From NCBI RefSeq assembly GCF_002304225.1, contig NZ_NSLB01000007.1, forward strand, positions 62,001 through 126,000: a stretch of 64,000 nt of DNA. The letters are read 5' to 3'. How positions within the stretch are numbered: position 1 is the stretch's first letter; each line of letters opens with the position of its first letter. Of the stretch, positions 1 through 7,171 are shown piece after piece. Under the pieces are notes generated by a model, which worked only from the letters and a program-made list of their open reading frames with translations, made no database searches and was not told where the DNA came from. Made by a program: the position numbers and the translations under genes. The stretch is from Pseudomonas sp. HAR-UPW-AIA-41. Its GTDB lineage: Bacteria > Pseudomonadota > Gammaproteobacteria > Pseudomonadales > Pseudomonadaceae.

Positions 1-1225
1 TCTGGAGGGTCTTATCGAATTCGATGGATTCAGTGCTGCTGGGTACCTGCAAGGCACTGGTTATTTTGCCTTGGAAAATGAAGTTCCCTTCTGCATCCGT
101 CACATCGGCCTTGTGGTTACGGAACACCATGTCGTGCAGGATTTCTGGCTTGATGTTGAGTGCCATGAGATCGGTGCGCCGCTCGGGGCGAAGCAGCTCC
201 AGTAGAGCGACAAACTTGTCTTGCATGCCTTGGTGAGGGGTCGCACTCAGCAACAGCATGTGCTTGGTTTGACTGCGTAGGTTTTTAGCCAGGTCATAGC
301 GTTCCGAGCTGTCGAGCTTCTGCCCGTACTGACGACGACTGAGTCGATGGCCTTCGTCAAATATCACCAGATCCCAGGGCTCTGCCTGGAGCAGACTCTC
401 CAGGTGACCTTCCTGCTTGAGTCGATCCATGGAGCCAATGACACAGTCGTGCATCTTCCATTGGCGAGGTTCGTTGATGAAAAAGTCCTCACCATAGATT
501 TCAAAGTCTTCGATCTTGAACTTGTGATAGAGCTCTTCTTGCCACTGCTTCGTCAGGCCAGCAGGGGTAACCAGCAAGATGCGTTTGACCAGGTCTCGTT
601 GCCTCAGTGCATGCAGGAGCATGCCGGTCTCAATGGTTTTCCCAAGACCCACATCGTCCGCGATCAACCAGTTGAAGTTGCCGGAGGCGAGGATGTGGTG
701 CACCAAGTGAATCTGATGAGGCAGCGGTTCAATCTCTAAGTGAGAAAGGGCTCCCGTGTTTTCATTCCACACCTTGATGGCTTGGGCGAGCATGCGCAGT
801 CGCATGCGTTCTGCATCGACTGCTTCGCCTTTACTGGCAGTGACAAACCGATGCTTAACGCCCTTCACCTGACGCAGGTATTGATAGGGCAGCCAATGAC
901 GCTCGCCACGCTCAGGAAAATCGACCAATACCTGCTCGCTGCCCGCCAAGGTGCGCTGCTGCATGATGACACCCTGCCCTAGTGATCGAACTCCAGTACC
1001 TGGCGTGTCATCGACCACGTCCATGCCATTTTGAAAGCCCGAGCGCACGGCAGATGCATCGACATAGGTCAGACTCTTCTCAGGAATGAACCAGTGAACC
1101 TGAATTTGATCTTCAGCTTCTTTAGCGACACTCATTTTGACAATGCCCCGGCGTTCGCCCTGACCGCTAGGCAGTGGTTGGCTGACCCAGCAACCAGGAA
1201 CATGGGTAAGTCTCAGGGACTTCAT
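1..1225 (-). CDS. SNF2-family helicase, RapA/HepA-like (3' part beyond window)
   Basis: The reading frame opens at an ATG at 1225 on the minus strand and runs off the left edge, leaving 408 residues. Visible helicase motifs are Walker A ADDVGLGKT (residues 189-197), the DEGH box (290-293) and SATPHQG (327-333), which are typical of SNF2 ATPases; the DDVGLGKTIE form resembles RapA/HepA. Residues 1-165 form an N-terminal region without a motif I recognise. An AGGA element 8 nt before the ATG supports the start. The gene begins 18 nt after the stop of the 732-residue TPR gene, so the two are probably cotranscribed. Such helicases translocate on double-stranded DNA and recur in phage-defence loci (DISARM DrmD is one example). 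That role is inferred from the transposon-cargo context, and the C-terminal half cannot be seen. Confidence 0.85.
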   Translation of the reverse strand, partial: MKSLRLTHVPGCWVSQPLPSGQGERRGIVKMSVAKEAEDQIQVHWFIPEKSLTYVDASAVRSGFQNGMDVVDDTPGTGVRSLGQGVIMQQRTLAGSEQVLVDFPERGERHWLPYQYLRQVKGVKHRFVTASKGEAVDAERMRLRMLAQAIKVWNENTGALSHLEIEPLPHQIHLVHHILASGNFNWLIADDVGLGKTIETGMLLHALRQRDLVKRILLVTPAGLTKQWQEELYHKFKIEDFEIYGEDFFINEPRQWKMHDCVIGSMDRLKQEGHLESLLQAEPWDLVIFDEGHRLSRRQYGQKLDSSERYDLAKNLRSQTKHMLLLSATPHQGMQDKFVALLELLRPERRTDLMALNIKPEILHDMVFRNHKADVTDAEGNFIFQGKITSALQVPSSTESIEFDKTLQ

Positions 1226-1243
1226 GAGTTAATCCTTTATCCG

Positions 1244-3442
1244 TTAAGGCTCAATACTGAGTGAAGGCTCTTCGGTGTTCAGCCTGTGCAAGGCGGAAGT
1301 GAGTGACGCAGCTGACCATTGAGGCACGGCCTGACCAATACCATCGTTGATACTGTCGTCGTCATCCTCAATTGCTATCAGAAGTTCCTTGTCCTCAGCG
1401 TCAGTCTTGCTGTGCTGTTTTTTGCTTGGTTCTATTTCTCTGATATAGGGCTGGTCACTCAGGTAGCAGCTGGGCTCTTGTGGGTGCTTGGTTTGGAAAA
1501 CACCATAAGCTCTGAGGAGCTTGGTCTTCTCGATTTCTAGCGTGTCGCAAAGCCCCAGATCACTGTATTCCTCTGCCGGTAGTTCACGGGGATCACAAAA
1601 GTCAAAGTGCTGGCTGGCGGGCAAGCAACCTTCCAGATTGGCGAACCTGAACCATAGATAGCGTGCAAAGGCCTTAAACGCGCGGCGCAATGTGCTGTTT
1701 TCGTACCAGGATGCAAATAGGTTTTCGAGGAACACCTCGATCTCTTCTACTTGGGGAAGAGAGTCAAAGGAGCGCACGATCAGCAGAGCTGTCGGCCAGG
1801 ACAGAACGTCATGGGACAGGCGGCTACTTCCTGTTTTATCGAAGGCGATCCAGTAGATGTCATTCTCAGCCCAGATCACCTTGATGTGCGCAGCCAGAAT
1901 CAACTCACCAGGAGTGAGGCCTTTTTTGATCTCTCTCTCCAACGCAAGGCGAGTTGCGCCCCAGCCGCTCATGACAAAAATCTGCTGAATCAAAGGCAAG
2001 GTGCTGAGAGGCCAGTTGGCGTTTGCAATCAACTCCGCTGCTTTCTGAAGTGCACGATCTTCGCGGGTAAGCTTGTCTGCCAGCCAGTCATTGGATTCGG
2101 CAGCTATCGGTTCTTGGTTGTCGAAGACCTCATCCGGGTCAAATGCATACGCGGCGTAGTCATCATCTAGATCACGGAAGTCATCCGGATTATTGCTGCT
2201 ATCTTCTTCGCGTTCTGTTCCCAGTTCGATGATGCTCAGATCATGCAGATCATGATCGAGGTCGAGCTCATCCTCGGGATCTTCAAGCCCCAAACCCATC
2301 TGAACCGGAGTAGTTAGTTCTAGCTCAAGGTCAGTGTCTAGAAGATCGTCGTCGTAATCGTCTTGCTCATCTAGGAGCTCGTCTTGAATCGGAAGAGTGA
2401 TTGGTAACTCTTCAGTTTGAGGAGCAGGTTCTTGGTGTACAGGGCAGTCATCAGGCTCTGATGGCGCTGGTGAGCTCAAGGGCGATGTATCGTTGATGCT
2501 CAGAGATCGCCCGGCTTTTTTGAATATCTTGACGCTGGCTTGAGCTTGGCCGGGTTCGCTTATCTTTCTTGGCAGGACAAGTTTGAGAATGCCCTTTTTA
2601 GGGACTGGCGCAGAGACTTCTAGTTCCTCTGGCGAGTCTTTAATCGCTGGTGATGTCGCTGCCTCATCGATTACTTGGTTTTCATCTGTGAGTGCCGGGG
2701 TTTCATTGGCAGCAGGGCCTGCTGAGTTTTCCCACCAATTGTCTTGGTTTAAAGGAGGAAGCTCAGCGGCAGCGTGCTGAATGAAATTGAGTGAGTCTTC
2801 CTCGGTTTTTGACGATGCCTGGCCTGCGGGCTCTGATGATGTTTCAAGTGTGGCCAGGGATTTGGCTGAGTTATTGAGGAAGGCTAGGTCACTAGCTGTA
2901 GGTAAATCGTCTTCTGGCTCTAGAGCGAGCTCGACAAAGGCTTCTTGTTGGCGTTTTAGCAGTAGCGCACGTTGCATCGCCTTGGCCCCGTCAATGGGGC
3001 GGCGTTGCAGCATGTATACGCGGCTGAGTAGGTTTAGGTAGTCAGGCTCTTCAGTTGTATCGATAGCTTCAAGTAGGAGTGATTCAGCCGCTTGTAACTT
3101 GCCTGCCGCGACGAGCTGATTGACGTCTTTGAGCAGCGTCTCTTTGTTGTGTTGCTTGCTCTTGAGCGAAAGGGATTGGGGGGCGCGGCTTTTTTTGAAA
3201 TGCAGAATGAGCTCAAGGCGGCGTCTGATTTCATCCGCAGCCTGGTGGTTTTCGAGGAACTCACTGAGAAGCGTTCGGGCTGTGGCGTGCTGCCCTTGTG
3301 AAATTAGAAGTGCTACGGCTTGCAGCAGGCCCTCTGAGGAATGACCTTTCAAGCATGCGCGGATTTTCGTATCCAGCTCATTTGGATCCGATGCGGCATA
3401 GCTCCACAGTTCGTCTAAAAGCGCTTCCCAATCCATTTCCAT
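1244..3442 (-). CDS. 732-residue acidic TPR-like protein paired with the SNF2 helicase
   Basis: I do not recognise a named family. Residues 1-190 contain helical repeats with TPR character (motifs such as LLISQGQHATARTLL and LAAGKLQAAESLLLEA read this way). The middle (about 330-460) is very acidic and low in complexity (runs such as DEQDDYDDDLLDTDLELEL). The C-terminal 250 residues look globular (DWLADKLTREDRALQKAAEL, IWAENDIYWIAFD). It is the first gene of a minus-strand pair with the helicase, with an 18-nt gap. A plausible job is adaptor or regulatory partner of the helicase, with the acidic stretch mimicking DNA or mediating contacts. That is inference only. The start at 3442 reads MEMDWEALL; the next in-frame ATG (third codon) would also do. 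Confidence 0.75.
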   Translation of the reverse strand: MEMDWEALLDELWSYAASDPNELDTKIRACLKGHSSEGLLQAVALLISQGQHATARTLLSEFLENHQAADEIRRRLELILHFKKSRAPQSLSLKSKQHNKETLLKDVNQLVAAGKLQAAESLLLEAIDTTEEPDYLNLLSRVYMLQRRPIDGAKAMQRALLLKRQQEAFVELALEPEDDLPTASDLAFLNNSAKSLATLETSSEPAGQASSKTEEDSLNFIQHAAAELPPLNQDNWWENSAGPAANETPALTDENQVIDEAATSPAIKDSPEELEVSAPVPKKGILKLVLPRKISEPGQAQASVKIFKKAGRSLSINDTSPLSSPAPSEPDDCPVHQEPAPQTEELPITLPIQDELLDEQDDYDDDLLDTDLELELTTPVQMGLGLEDPEDELDLDHDLHDLSIIELGTEREEDSSNNPDDFRDLDDDYAAYAFDPDEVFDNQEPIAAESNDWLADKLTREDRALQKAAELIANANWPLSTLPLIQQIFVMSGWGATRLALEREIKKGLTPGELILAAHIKVIWAENDIYWIAFDKTGSSRLSHDVLSWPTALLIVRSFDSLPQVEEIEVFLENLFASWYENSTLRRAFKAFARYLWFRFANLEGCLPASQHFDFCDPRELPAEEYSDLGLCDTLEIEKTKLLRAYGVFQTKHPQEPSCYLSDQPYIREIEPSKKQHSKTDAEDKELLIAIEDDDDSINDGIGQAVPQWSAASLTSALHRLNTEEPSLSIEP

Positions 3443-3612
3443 ACCGACTCCGTGACGACACCGCCCGCTCTGCGCAAATTTTGGAGCGTAGGGTTACCAC
3501 TACCTCTTCGGGGTGTGGCTTGTGTCGTCAGTCACATTATCCAGACCGACCTTGTGGGTAAAGGCAAACAGCAACCAAAACATTAATTTCTTGTCCGCAT
3601 GGCCAGCACTCG

Positions 3613-3867
3613 CTAGCTACTGGATTCGCTCACATCGATGCGTCGCGAAAGCTGTATCAACTGGGCCTCATGGGCTCTAAGCATGGCTTTCAGTTCTGCG
3701 TTTTCATGCTCTAGCCCAATGATCGTGCGGCGGCGTAACTCACTTATGTGGGCCTGACCTCTCAGTAGTTTTTGGATGACCAGATTTTTTTGCTGCATGA
3801 CCAGGAAAATCAATCCCTGGAACACGAGGGTAAGAACAGCTAGCTCTCCATGAACCCACGGTTCCAT
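3613..3867 (-). CDS. 84-residue membrane-anchored coiled-coil protein
   Basis: The minus-strand frame from the ATG at 3867 has a clear GGGAGG ribosome site upstream. A longer frame starting at 4035 would run through the divergent promoter and is less likely. Residues 8-25 (ELAVLTLVFQGLIFLVMQ) are hydrophobic and could span or tether to the membrane. Residues 30-80 are charged and heptad-like (ISELRRRTIIGLEHENAELKA), suggesting a coiled coil. It is divergent from the WYL regulator and shares the operator region with it, so it may be under that regulator's control. Function unknown. Confidence 0.5.
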   Translation of the reverse strand: MEPWVHGELAVLTLVFQGLIFLVMQQKNLVIQKLLRGQAHISELRRRTIIGLEHENAELKAMLRAHEAQLIQLSRRIDVSESSS

Positions 3868-3908
3868 GTGGCCTCCCGTGAAATTTCCGCAGATCGAATT
3901 GAACTGCC

Positions 3909-3967
3909 AGGTAAACCTTATGTAAGGTTTGGCGACATAGAAATATTGGTTACATGAACAGGTAAAC
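3909..3967. promoter_or_regulatory. Palindromic operator candidate between divergent genes
   Basis: AAACCTTA (3913-3920) and TAAGGTTT (3923-3930) form a perfect 8-bp inverted repeat with a 2-nt spacer. The word CAGGTAAAC, followed by CTT or TTT, occurs at about 3908 and again at about 3959, so half-sites appear repeated. The site lies just upstream of a WYL regulator of the BrxR/CapW type, a family known to bind inverted repeats in its own promoter and repress the downstream defence genes. Binding here is inferred. Confidence 0.55.
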
Positions 3968-3989
3968 TTTCTGAGCAGGATGCCCTCGC

Positions 3990-4862
3990 ATGAAGCGTAA
4001 GCAATCAATAACCAGCGTTCGTTGGGATCTGGCACTACGTTACCGATTGATTGAGACCATCGCGCTTTGGGAGGGGCGACTCACCACGGGGCATTTGATG
4101 CAGAGCTTCGGTATCAGCCGGCAACAAGCTTCGAAAGACATCAACAGCTATCTGGCTGACCACGCGCCCGGCAACTTGGACTACGACAAGCACATCAAAG
4201 GCTATGTACCCAGTCGCCGATTCAGCCCGCTGTTTATTGATGACAGTGCAAGTGCCTACTTGCATTTACTGAACCAAAACAGCGAGCGGGCACCACACAT
4301 CGAAGGCCTAGCGCTGGCTTACGCGCATACCGAAGTTCTGAATGTGCCGGATCGTTCGGTTAGGCCTGAAGTCTTGCGCCCGCTGTTGCGTGCCTGTCGT
4401 GAGGGACTTCGCCTGGAGTGCGACTATGTTTCTTTGGCCAACCCAGTGGCCGAAACACGCCTGATCGCACCTCACACCCTTGTCTATACCGGCATGCGCT
4501 GGCACGTGCGGGCTTACTGTGAAAAGAACCGCGACTACCGGGACTTTGTCTTGAGTCGCTTCAGGGGTGAGCTGGACGTGCTTGGTGAGTCCGACCAAGG
4601 CCGCGACGCGGATGATGGTTGGAATAGTGAGGTCGAAGTGGTGATAGAGCCTGATCCTCGGCTGAAACCCGACCAACGCAGCATCATCGAGTTGGATTTT
4701 GGGATGCAGGCTGGGCAGCTGAAAGTGGCGACTCGCGGGGCGCTGGTGCAATACGTGTTACAGCGCTATCAGATCGATCCGCACAAAGTGCAGACCAAGG
4801 CTAGCGCCCAACAGATTGTGGTGAGCAACCTCGATGAGCTGGGCGTTTGGCTGTACTCCTAG
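3990..4862 (+). CDS. WYL-domain transcriptional regulator, BrxR/CapW-like
   Basis: The 290-residue length and layout match the wHTH-WYL-WCX regulators that control BREX, CBASS and other defence loci. Residues 12-55 (RYRLIETIALWEGRLTTGHL, then FGISRQQASKDINSYL) form the winged helix. Residues 125-190 hold the WYL domain (LRPLLRACREGLRLECDYVS, APHTLVYTGMRWHVRAYC, FVLSRFRG). The C-terminal 80 residues are the WCX-type dimerisation region. The gene is divergent from the small coiled-coil gene, with a palindromic operator between them, and lies upstream of the retron on the same strand. By family analogy it would repress until a nucleotide or DNA-damage ligand is sensed. The regulated target here (retron, helicase pair or small membrane gene) is not determined. 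Confidence 0.85.
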   Translation: MKRKQSITSVRWDLALRYRLIETIALWEGRLTTGHLMQSFGISRQQASKDINSYLADHAPGNLDYDKHIKGYVPSRRFSPLFIDDSASAYLHLLNQNSERAPHIEGLALAYAHTEVLNVPDRSVRPEVLRPLLRACREGLRLECDYVSLANPVAETRLIAPHTLVYTGMRWHVRAYCEKNRDYRDFVLSRFRGELDVLGESDQGRDADDGWNSEVEVVIEPDPRLKPDQRSIIELDFGMQAGQLKVATRGALVQYVLQRYQIDPHKVQTKASAQQIVVSNLDELGVWLYS

Positions 4863-4872
4863 GGATGCGAGT

Positions 4873-5106
4873 TTATTCCGCCGGGCCGTAGGCAATTCGA
4901 GCGAGCAACCAAAGCACCCCGCCCAGGGTAGCAGCGAGCATTCCTGCATCAATTGAGCTGATCATCCACATCGGACACCTCCAGGTCGTGTTGATGATGA
5001 CACTACCGGCTTGTGTTGGAGTCATCGACCTGTCGACTTTTCGTACGTAAACGTTTGGGACAGGTATCGGTTGCGACGCAGTGATGTCCAATGCTGCCTG
5101 AATCAT
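4873..5106 (-). CDS. Possible 77-residue membrane protein
   Basis: A minus-strand frame with one hydrophobic stretch near the C-terminus (MLAATLGGVLWLLARIAYG), long enough to cross the membrane once. No strong ribosome site is visible and the frame is short, so it may be spurious. It is tail-to-tail with the WYL regulator. An internal start at MISSIDAGML would give a compact 31-residue single-span protein. Unrecognised. Confidence 0.25.
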   Translation of the reverse strand: MIQAALDITASQPIPVPNVYVRKVDRSMTPTQAGSVIINTTWRCPMWMISSIDAGMLAATLGGVLWLLARIAYGPAE

Positions 5107-5188
5107 CGGGTCAGATGAGGTTGAAATCTGCCCCTTGGCTCTGTGAAACTAGCCTGGCTGGGTGTTACCGCCCAGGTGCTCTTTAAAC

Positions 5189-5482
5189 ATGGTTATGAAT
5201 CGGGCTTGCAGTTGGTGGTTAGGAAACTGACCAGCTCTGGTGTTCTCCAGGGCTACCTTCGCCCCACAACCTGTCGTCACCCCGATGTGCTCAGCGCTGA
5301 GGGTCACGTGGCAAACGTCACGTGGTTATCAGCGAGGCTTCATCGGCTAAACGACAGTAAGGCGGCGGACGGCTTATCAATTCTTGATAAGCAGAACTGT
5401 GGTTTGTAGCGGCATCTTCAAAGTTCCATTCGGCCCGAAGTGCTTGGCGGCGGGGCAATTTCGCCCGTCTGGAGCAATAACC
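5189..5482 (+). ncRNA. Candidate retron msr-msd RNA region
   Basis: About 300 nt upstream of the 84-residue gene contain no convincing gene but several inverted repeats: CTCAGCGCTGAG at 5290-5301, two CACGTG copies at 5305-5310 and 5319-5324, a 9-bp stem with a 3-nt loop at 5372-5392 (GCTTATCAA / TTGATAAGC) nested inside ACAGT (5354-5358) / ACTGT (5396-5400), and GGGC/GCCC at 5453-5466. In many retrons the structured RNA precedes an effector gene and the RT, the order seen here. A 9-nt match between 5189-5197 (CATGGTTAT) and 5477-5485 (ATAACCATG) could be an a1/a2 stem, but a match of that size can arise by chance. The boundaries are guesses; folding and covariance are needed. Confidence 0.35.
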
Positions 5483-5737
5483 ATGAAACGTTTGAAGAAC
5501 GCTGTCGGTCGTACCGATCAGCACATGCACAACATTGAAGATGCCCGCCTCAAAGGTGGAACCGAGCCTCGCCAAGAGCCGGAACGTAAAGGAGTCAAAT
5601 GGCTGAAGAAGGTGGCAAAATTTGCTGCCAAAGTTGGCCTTCAGCGCCTTGCGGTATGGATCCTGGAAGACCCGGAATCCGCTTGGGATTACCTCCTCCT
5701 CAAGGTGGGGGAAATCCTTGGGGGAATCGCCTCATGA
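5483..5737 (+). CDS. 84-residue protein upstream of retron RT; possible membrane-active effector
   Basis: The ATG at 5483 is preceded by GGAG at 5471-5474. Residues 1-48 are polar and charged. Residues 49-72 (core KWLKKVAKFAAKVGLQ) form a strongly cationic amphipathic helix followed by hydrophobic residues (RLAVWILED), and the tail YLLLKVGEILGGIA is again amphipathic. This pattern resembles membrane-active peptides. The gene sits between a structured non-coding stretch and the retron-type RT, the position where several retrons carry their toxic effector. I know no family name for it. The effector role is inferred from position and composition only. Confidence 0.7.
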   Translation: MKRLKNAVGRTDQHMHNIEDARLKGGTEPRQEPERKGVKWLKKVAKFAAKVGLQRLAVWILEDPESAWDYLLLKVGEILGGIAS

Positions 5738-5765
5738 CGCAACAAACCACATCATTCGAATTCCA

Positions 5766-5794
5766 GTGAGGCCGATCCAGATGATCGGCCTCAC
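5766..5794 (+). promoter_or_regulatory. Perfect 12-bp hairpin between small gene and RT
   Basis: GTGAGGCCGATC (5766-5777) and GATCGGCCTCAC (5783-5794) pair perfectly around the loop CAGAT. It is followed by GTCATTTT, a poor U-tract, and lies 18 nt before the RT start codon. It may be a leaky terminator or attenuator that lowers RT expression, an mRNA processing site, or part of the retron RNA. Confidence 0.6.
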
Positions 5795-5812
5795 GTCATT
5801 TTGGGATAGGAC

Positions 5813-6862
5813 ATGGATGCTCCGCGTTACCCCTGCAAATCCATTCACAGCCTGAAGGCCCTCTCTTTGGCGCTTGGAGAGCCTGTCGAGCTGCTCCTGA
5901 GCCTCGCCAAACGCAGCTCAAATCTGTACCGCCATGTCCCACAAACCAAGAAAGATGGAAGCGTGCGACACACGTACGATGCTCACGAACCACTGAAGAA
6001 GGTTCAGCGCAAAATCGTCGATAAATTTCTGGCTCGGGTTCGCTACCCTGACTACCTCCACGGTGGGATCAAAGACCCCAATTCACGCCGGAGTATCTAT
6101 TCCAATGCCCGGATACATGGAAAGGCTAAAACAATCCTGCTTCAGGACATCAAGGACTTCTTTCCGTCCATCGGCGTGCAGCATGTGCAGCAGATTTTTT
6201 CCGGACTCTTCGGCTTTTCTGACGAGGTGGCTCAGGTACTGGCGTTGCTCACCACCCGCCACGGCGTCGTTCCCCAGGGCGCGAGCACCAGTGGTTATCT
6301 GGCCAACTTGGTGTTTTGGGATACTGAGCCTGCTCTAGTGGCTCGCCTGCACGCGCGAGGCCTTAAGTATTCCCGTTTTGCCGATGACATTACGATTTCT
6401 GCCATGACGACTCTGGAGCGTTCAGCACTGACGGGGTTGGTCGCGGCAGTGACCGACATGCTGGCGAAGAAAGGTTGTCAGCAGAAGCGCACCAAGCTGC
6501 ACATCCGCAAGCGCGGTCAATCGCTTTTGGCGAAGCCGAAAGTGGAGGCGGGCTATGAGCCGCTGACGGTCACTGGGCTTTCGGTCTTCAATGAGGCACC
6601 GGGTCTGCCGAAGGCAGAACGTAAAGCTATTCGTGCCGCGGTTAAGCAGGCGGAAGATCAAGCAAGCCAAGGCGCCAGTTGGGCACAGTTAGAACCGACG
6701 TTTCGCAGTGTGATGGGGCGTGTCGGACGTCTGATTGCTTGCGGTCATCCCGATGGGGAGCGCTACAAGCTGCGCCTCAAAGCTTTGAAGACGCGTTGTC
6801 AGGTGCCGCTTTTGGATCGCTATGCGGCAGCTGCGACTGGAGCGGATGTTCCAGTGGTTTAG
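5813..6862 (+). CDS. Retron-type reverse transcriptase
   Basis: A 349-residue RT that would copy part of its cognate structured RNA into multicopy single-stranded DNA. Motifs in order: NARIH (98-102), matching the retron NAxxH signature; DIKDFFPSI (112-120) of RT motif A; PQGASTSGYLANL (144-156) of motif B; the catalytic FADD box (189-192, F replacing the usual Y); and VTG (243-245), the retron signature after the catalytic core. No group II maturase, HNH or protease domain follows, so the size fits a stand-alone retron RT. The start at 5813 has AGG nearby but a close ribosome site; translation may be modest. It follows the 84-residue gene with a 75-nt gap containing a hairpin. The retron type and its RNA are not assigned. 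Confidence 0.88.
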   Translation: MDAPRYPCKSIHSLKALSLALGEPVELLLSLAKRSSNLYRHVPQTKKDGSVRHTYDAHEPLKKVQRKIVDKFLARVRYPDYLHGGIKDPNSRRSIYSNARIHGKAKTILLQDIKDFFPSIGVQHVQQIFSGLFGFSDEVAQVLALLTTRHGVVPQGASTSGYLANLVFWDTEPALVARLHARGLKYSRFADDITISAMTTLERSALTGLVAAVTDMLAKKGCQQKRTKLHIRKRGQSLLAKPKVEAGYEPLTVTGLSVFNEAPGLPKAERKAIRAAVKQAEDQASQGASWAQLEPTFRSVMGRVGRLIACGHPDGERYKLRLKALKTRCQVPLLDRYAAAATGADVPVV

Positions 6863-7171
6863 AGTTCCACTGTTAGCGCCTTGATCCCCACGCCTTCACA
6901 AAATCGCCCCACCGCCGTCAGCGAACGCCAGAGTCTCACCGGCTCGCGCCGCTCCGGTCTCGACCAGCGCCTGCAACGTCTCCTGCTCGATGGCTCTTTT
7001 CATGGCGCCCCCTGCTCTCGCGTCAAACCAGTCCCCAGGGTTCTGGTATAGCGCAGGGCCTCAGATCGGATACCGCCATCGGTCGAGTGGTCACCGGCAT
7101 GGGGTCAGGTGAGGGGGCGAATTAAACAAAACGTCCTATTACGTGCAGCCCTGCGGGTCATGCACGGGCTA
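6863..7171. other. 309-nt intergenic stretch after the RT
   Basis: Apart from the 35-codon minus-strand frame described separately, I see no gene, strong terminator or clear repeat between the RT stop and the end of the convergent ParB-like gene. Confidence 0.5.
6896..7003 (-). pseudogene. 35-codon frame, possible 5' remnant
   Basis: From the ATG at 7003, with AGGGGG just upstream, the frame reads MKRAIEQETLQALVETGAAR and stops after 35 codons at 6896. The opening looks like the N-terminus of short plasmid- or island-borne proteins but ends abruptly after AFADGGGAIL. It is either a tiny gene or the surviving 5' end of a gene truncated when the retron region was acquired. Confidence 0.35.

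Noticed and set aside
24-1264. Several plus-strand frames over the first 1.26 kb
   Set aside because: They lie opposite the clear SNF2 helicase frame with its Walker A and DEGH motifs, so they are antisense shadows.
5143-5409. 88-codon plus-strand frame starting with GTG
   Set aside because: No ribosome site and no protein-like pattern; it overlaps the hairpin-rich stretch before the retron genes.
5813-6862. Group II intron or diversity-generating retroelement
   Set aside because: No maturase or endonuclease domain, no template/variable repeat seen; NAxxH and VTG motifs favour a retron.
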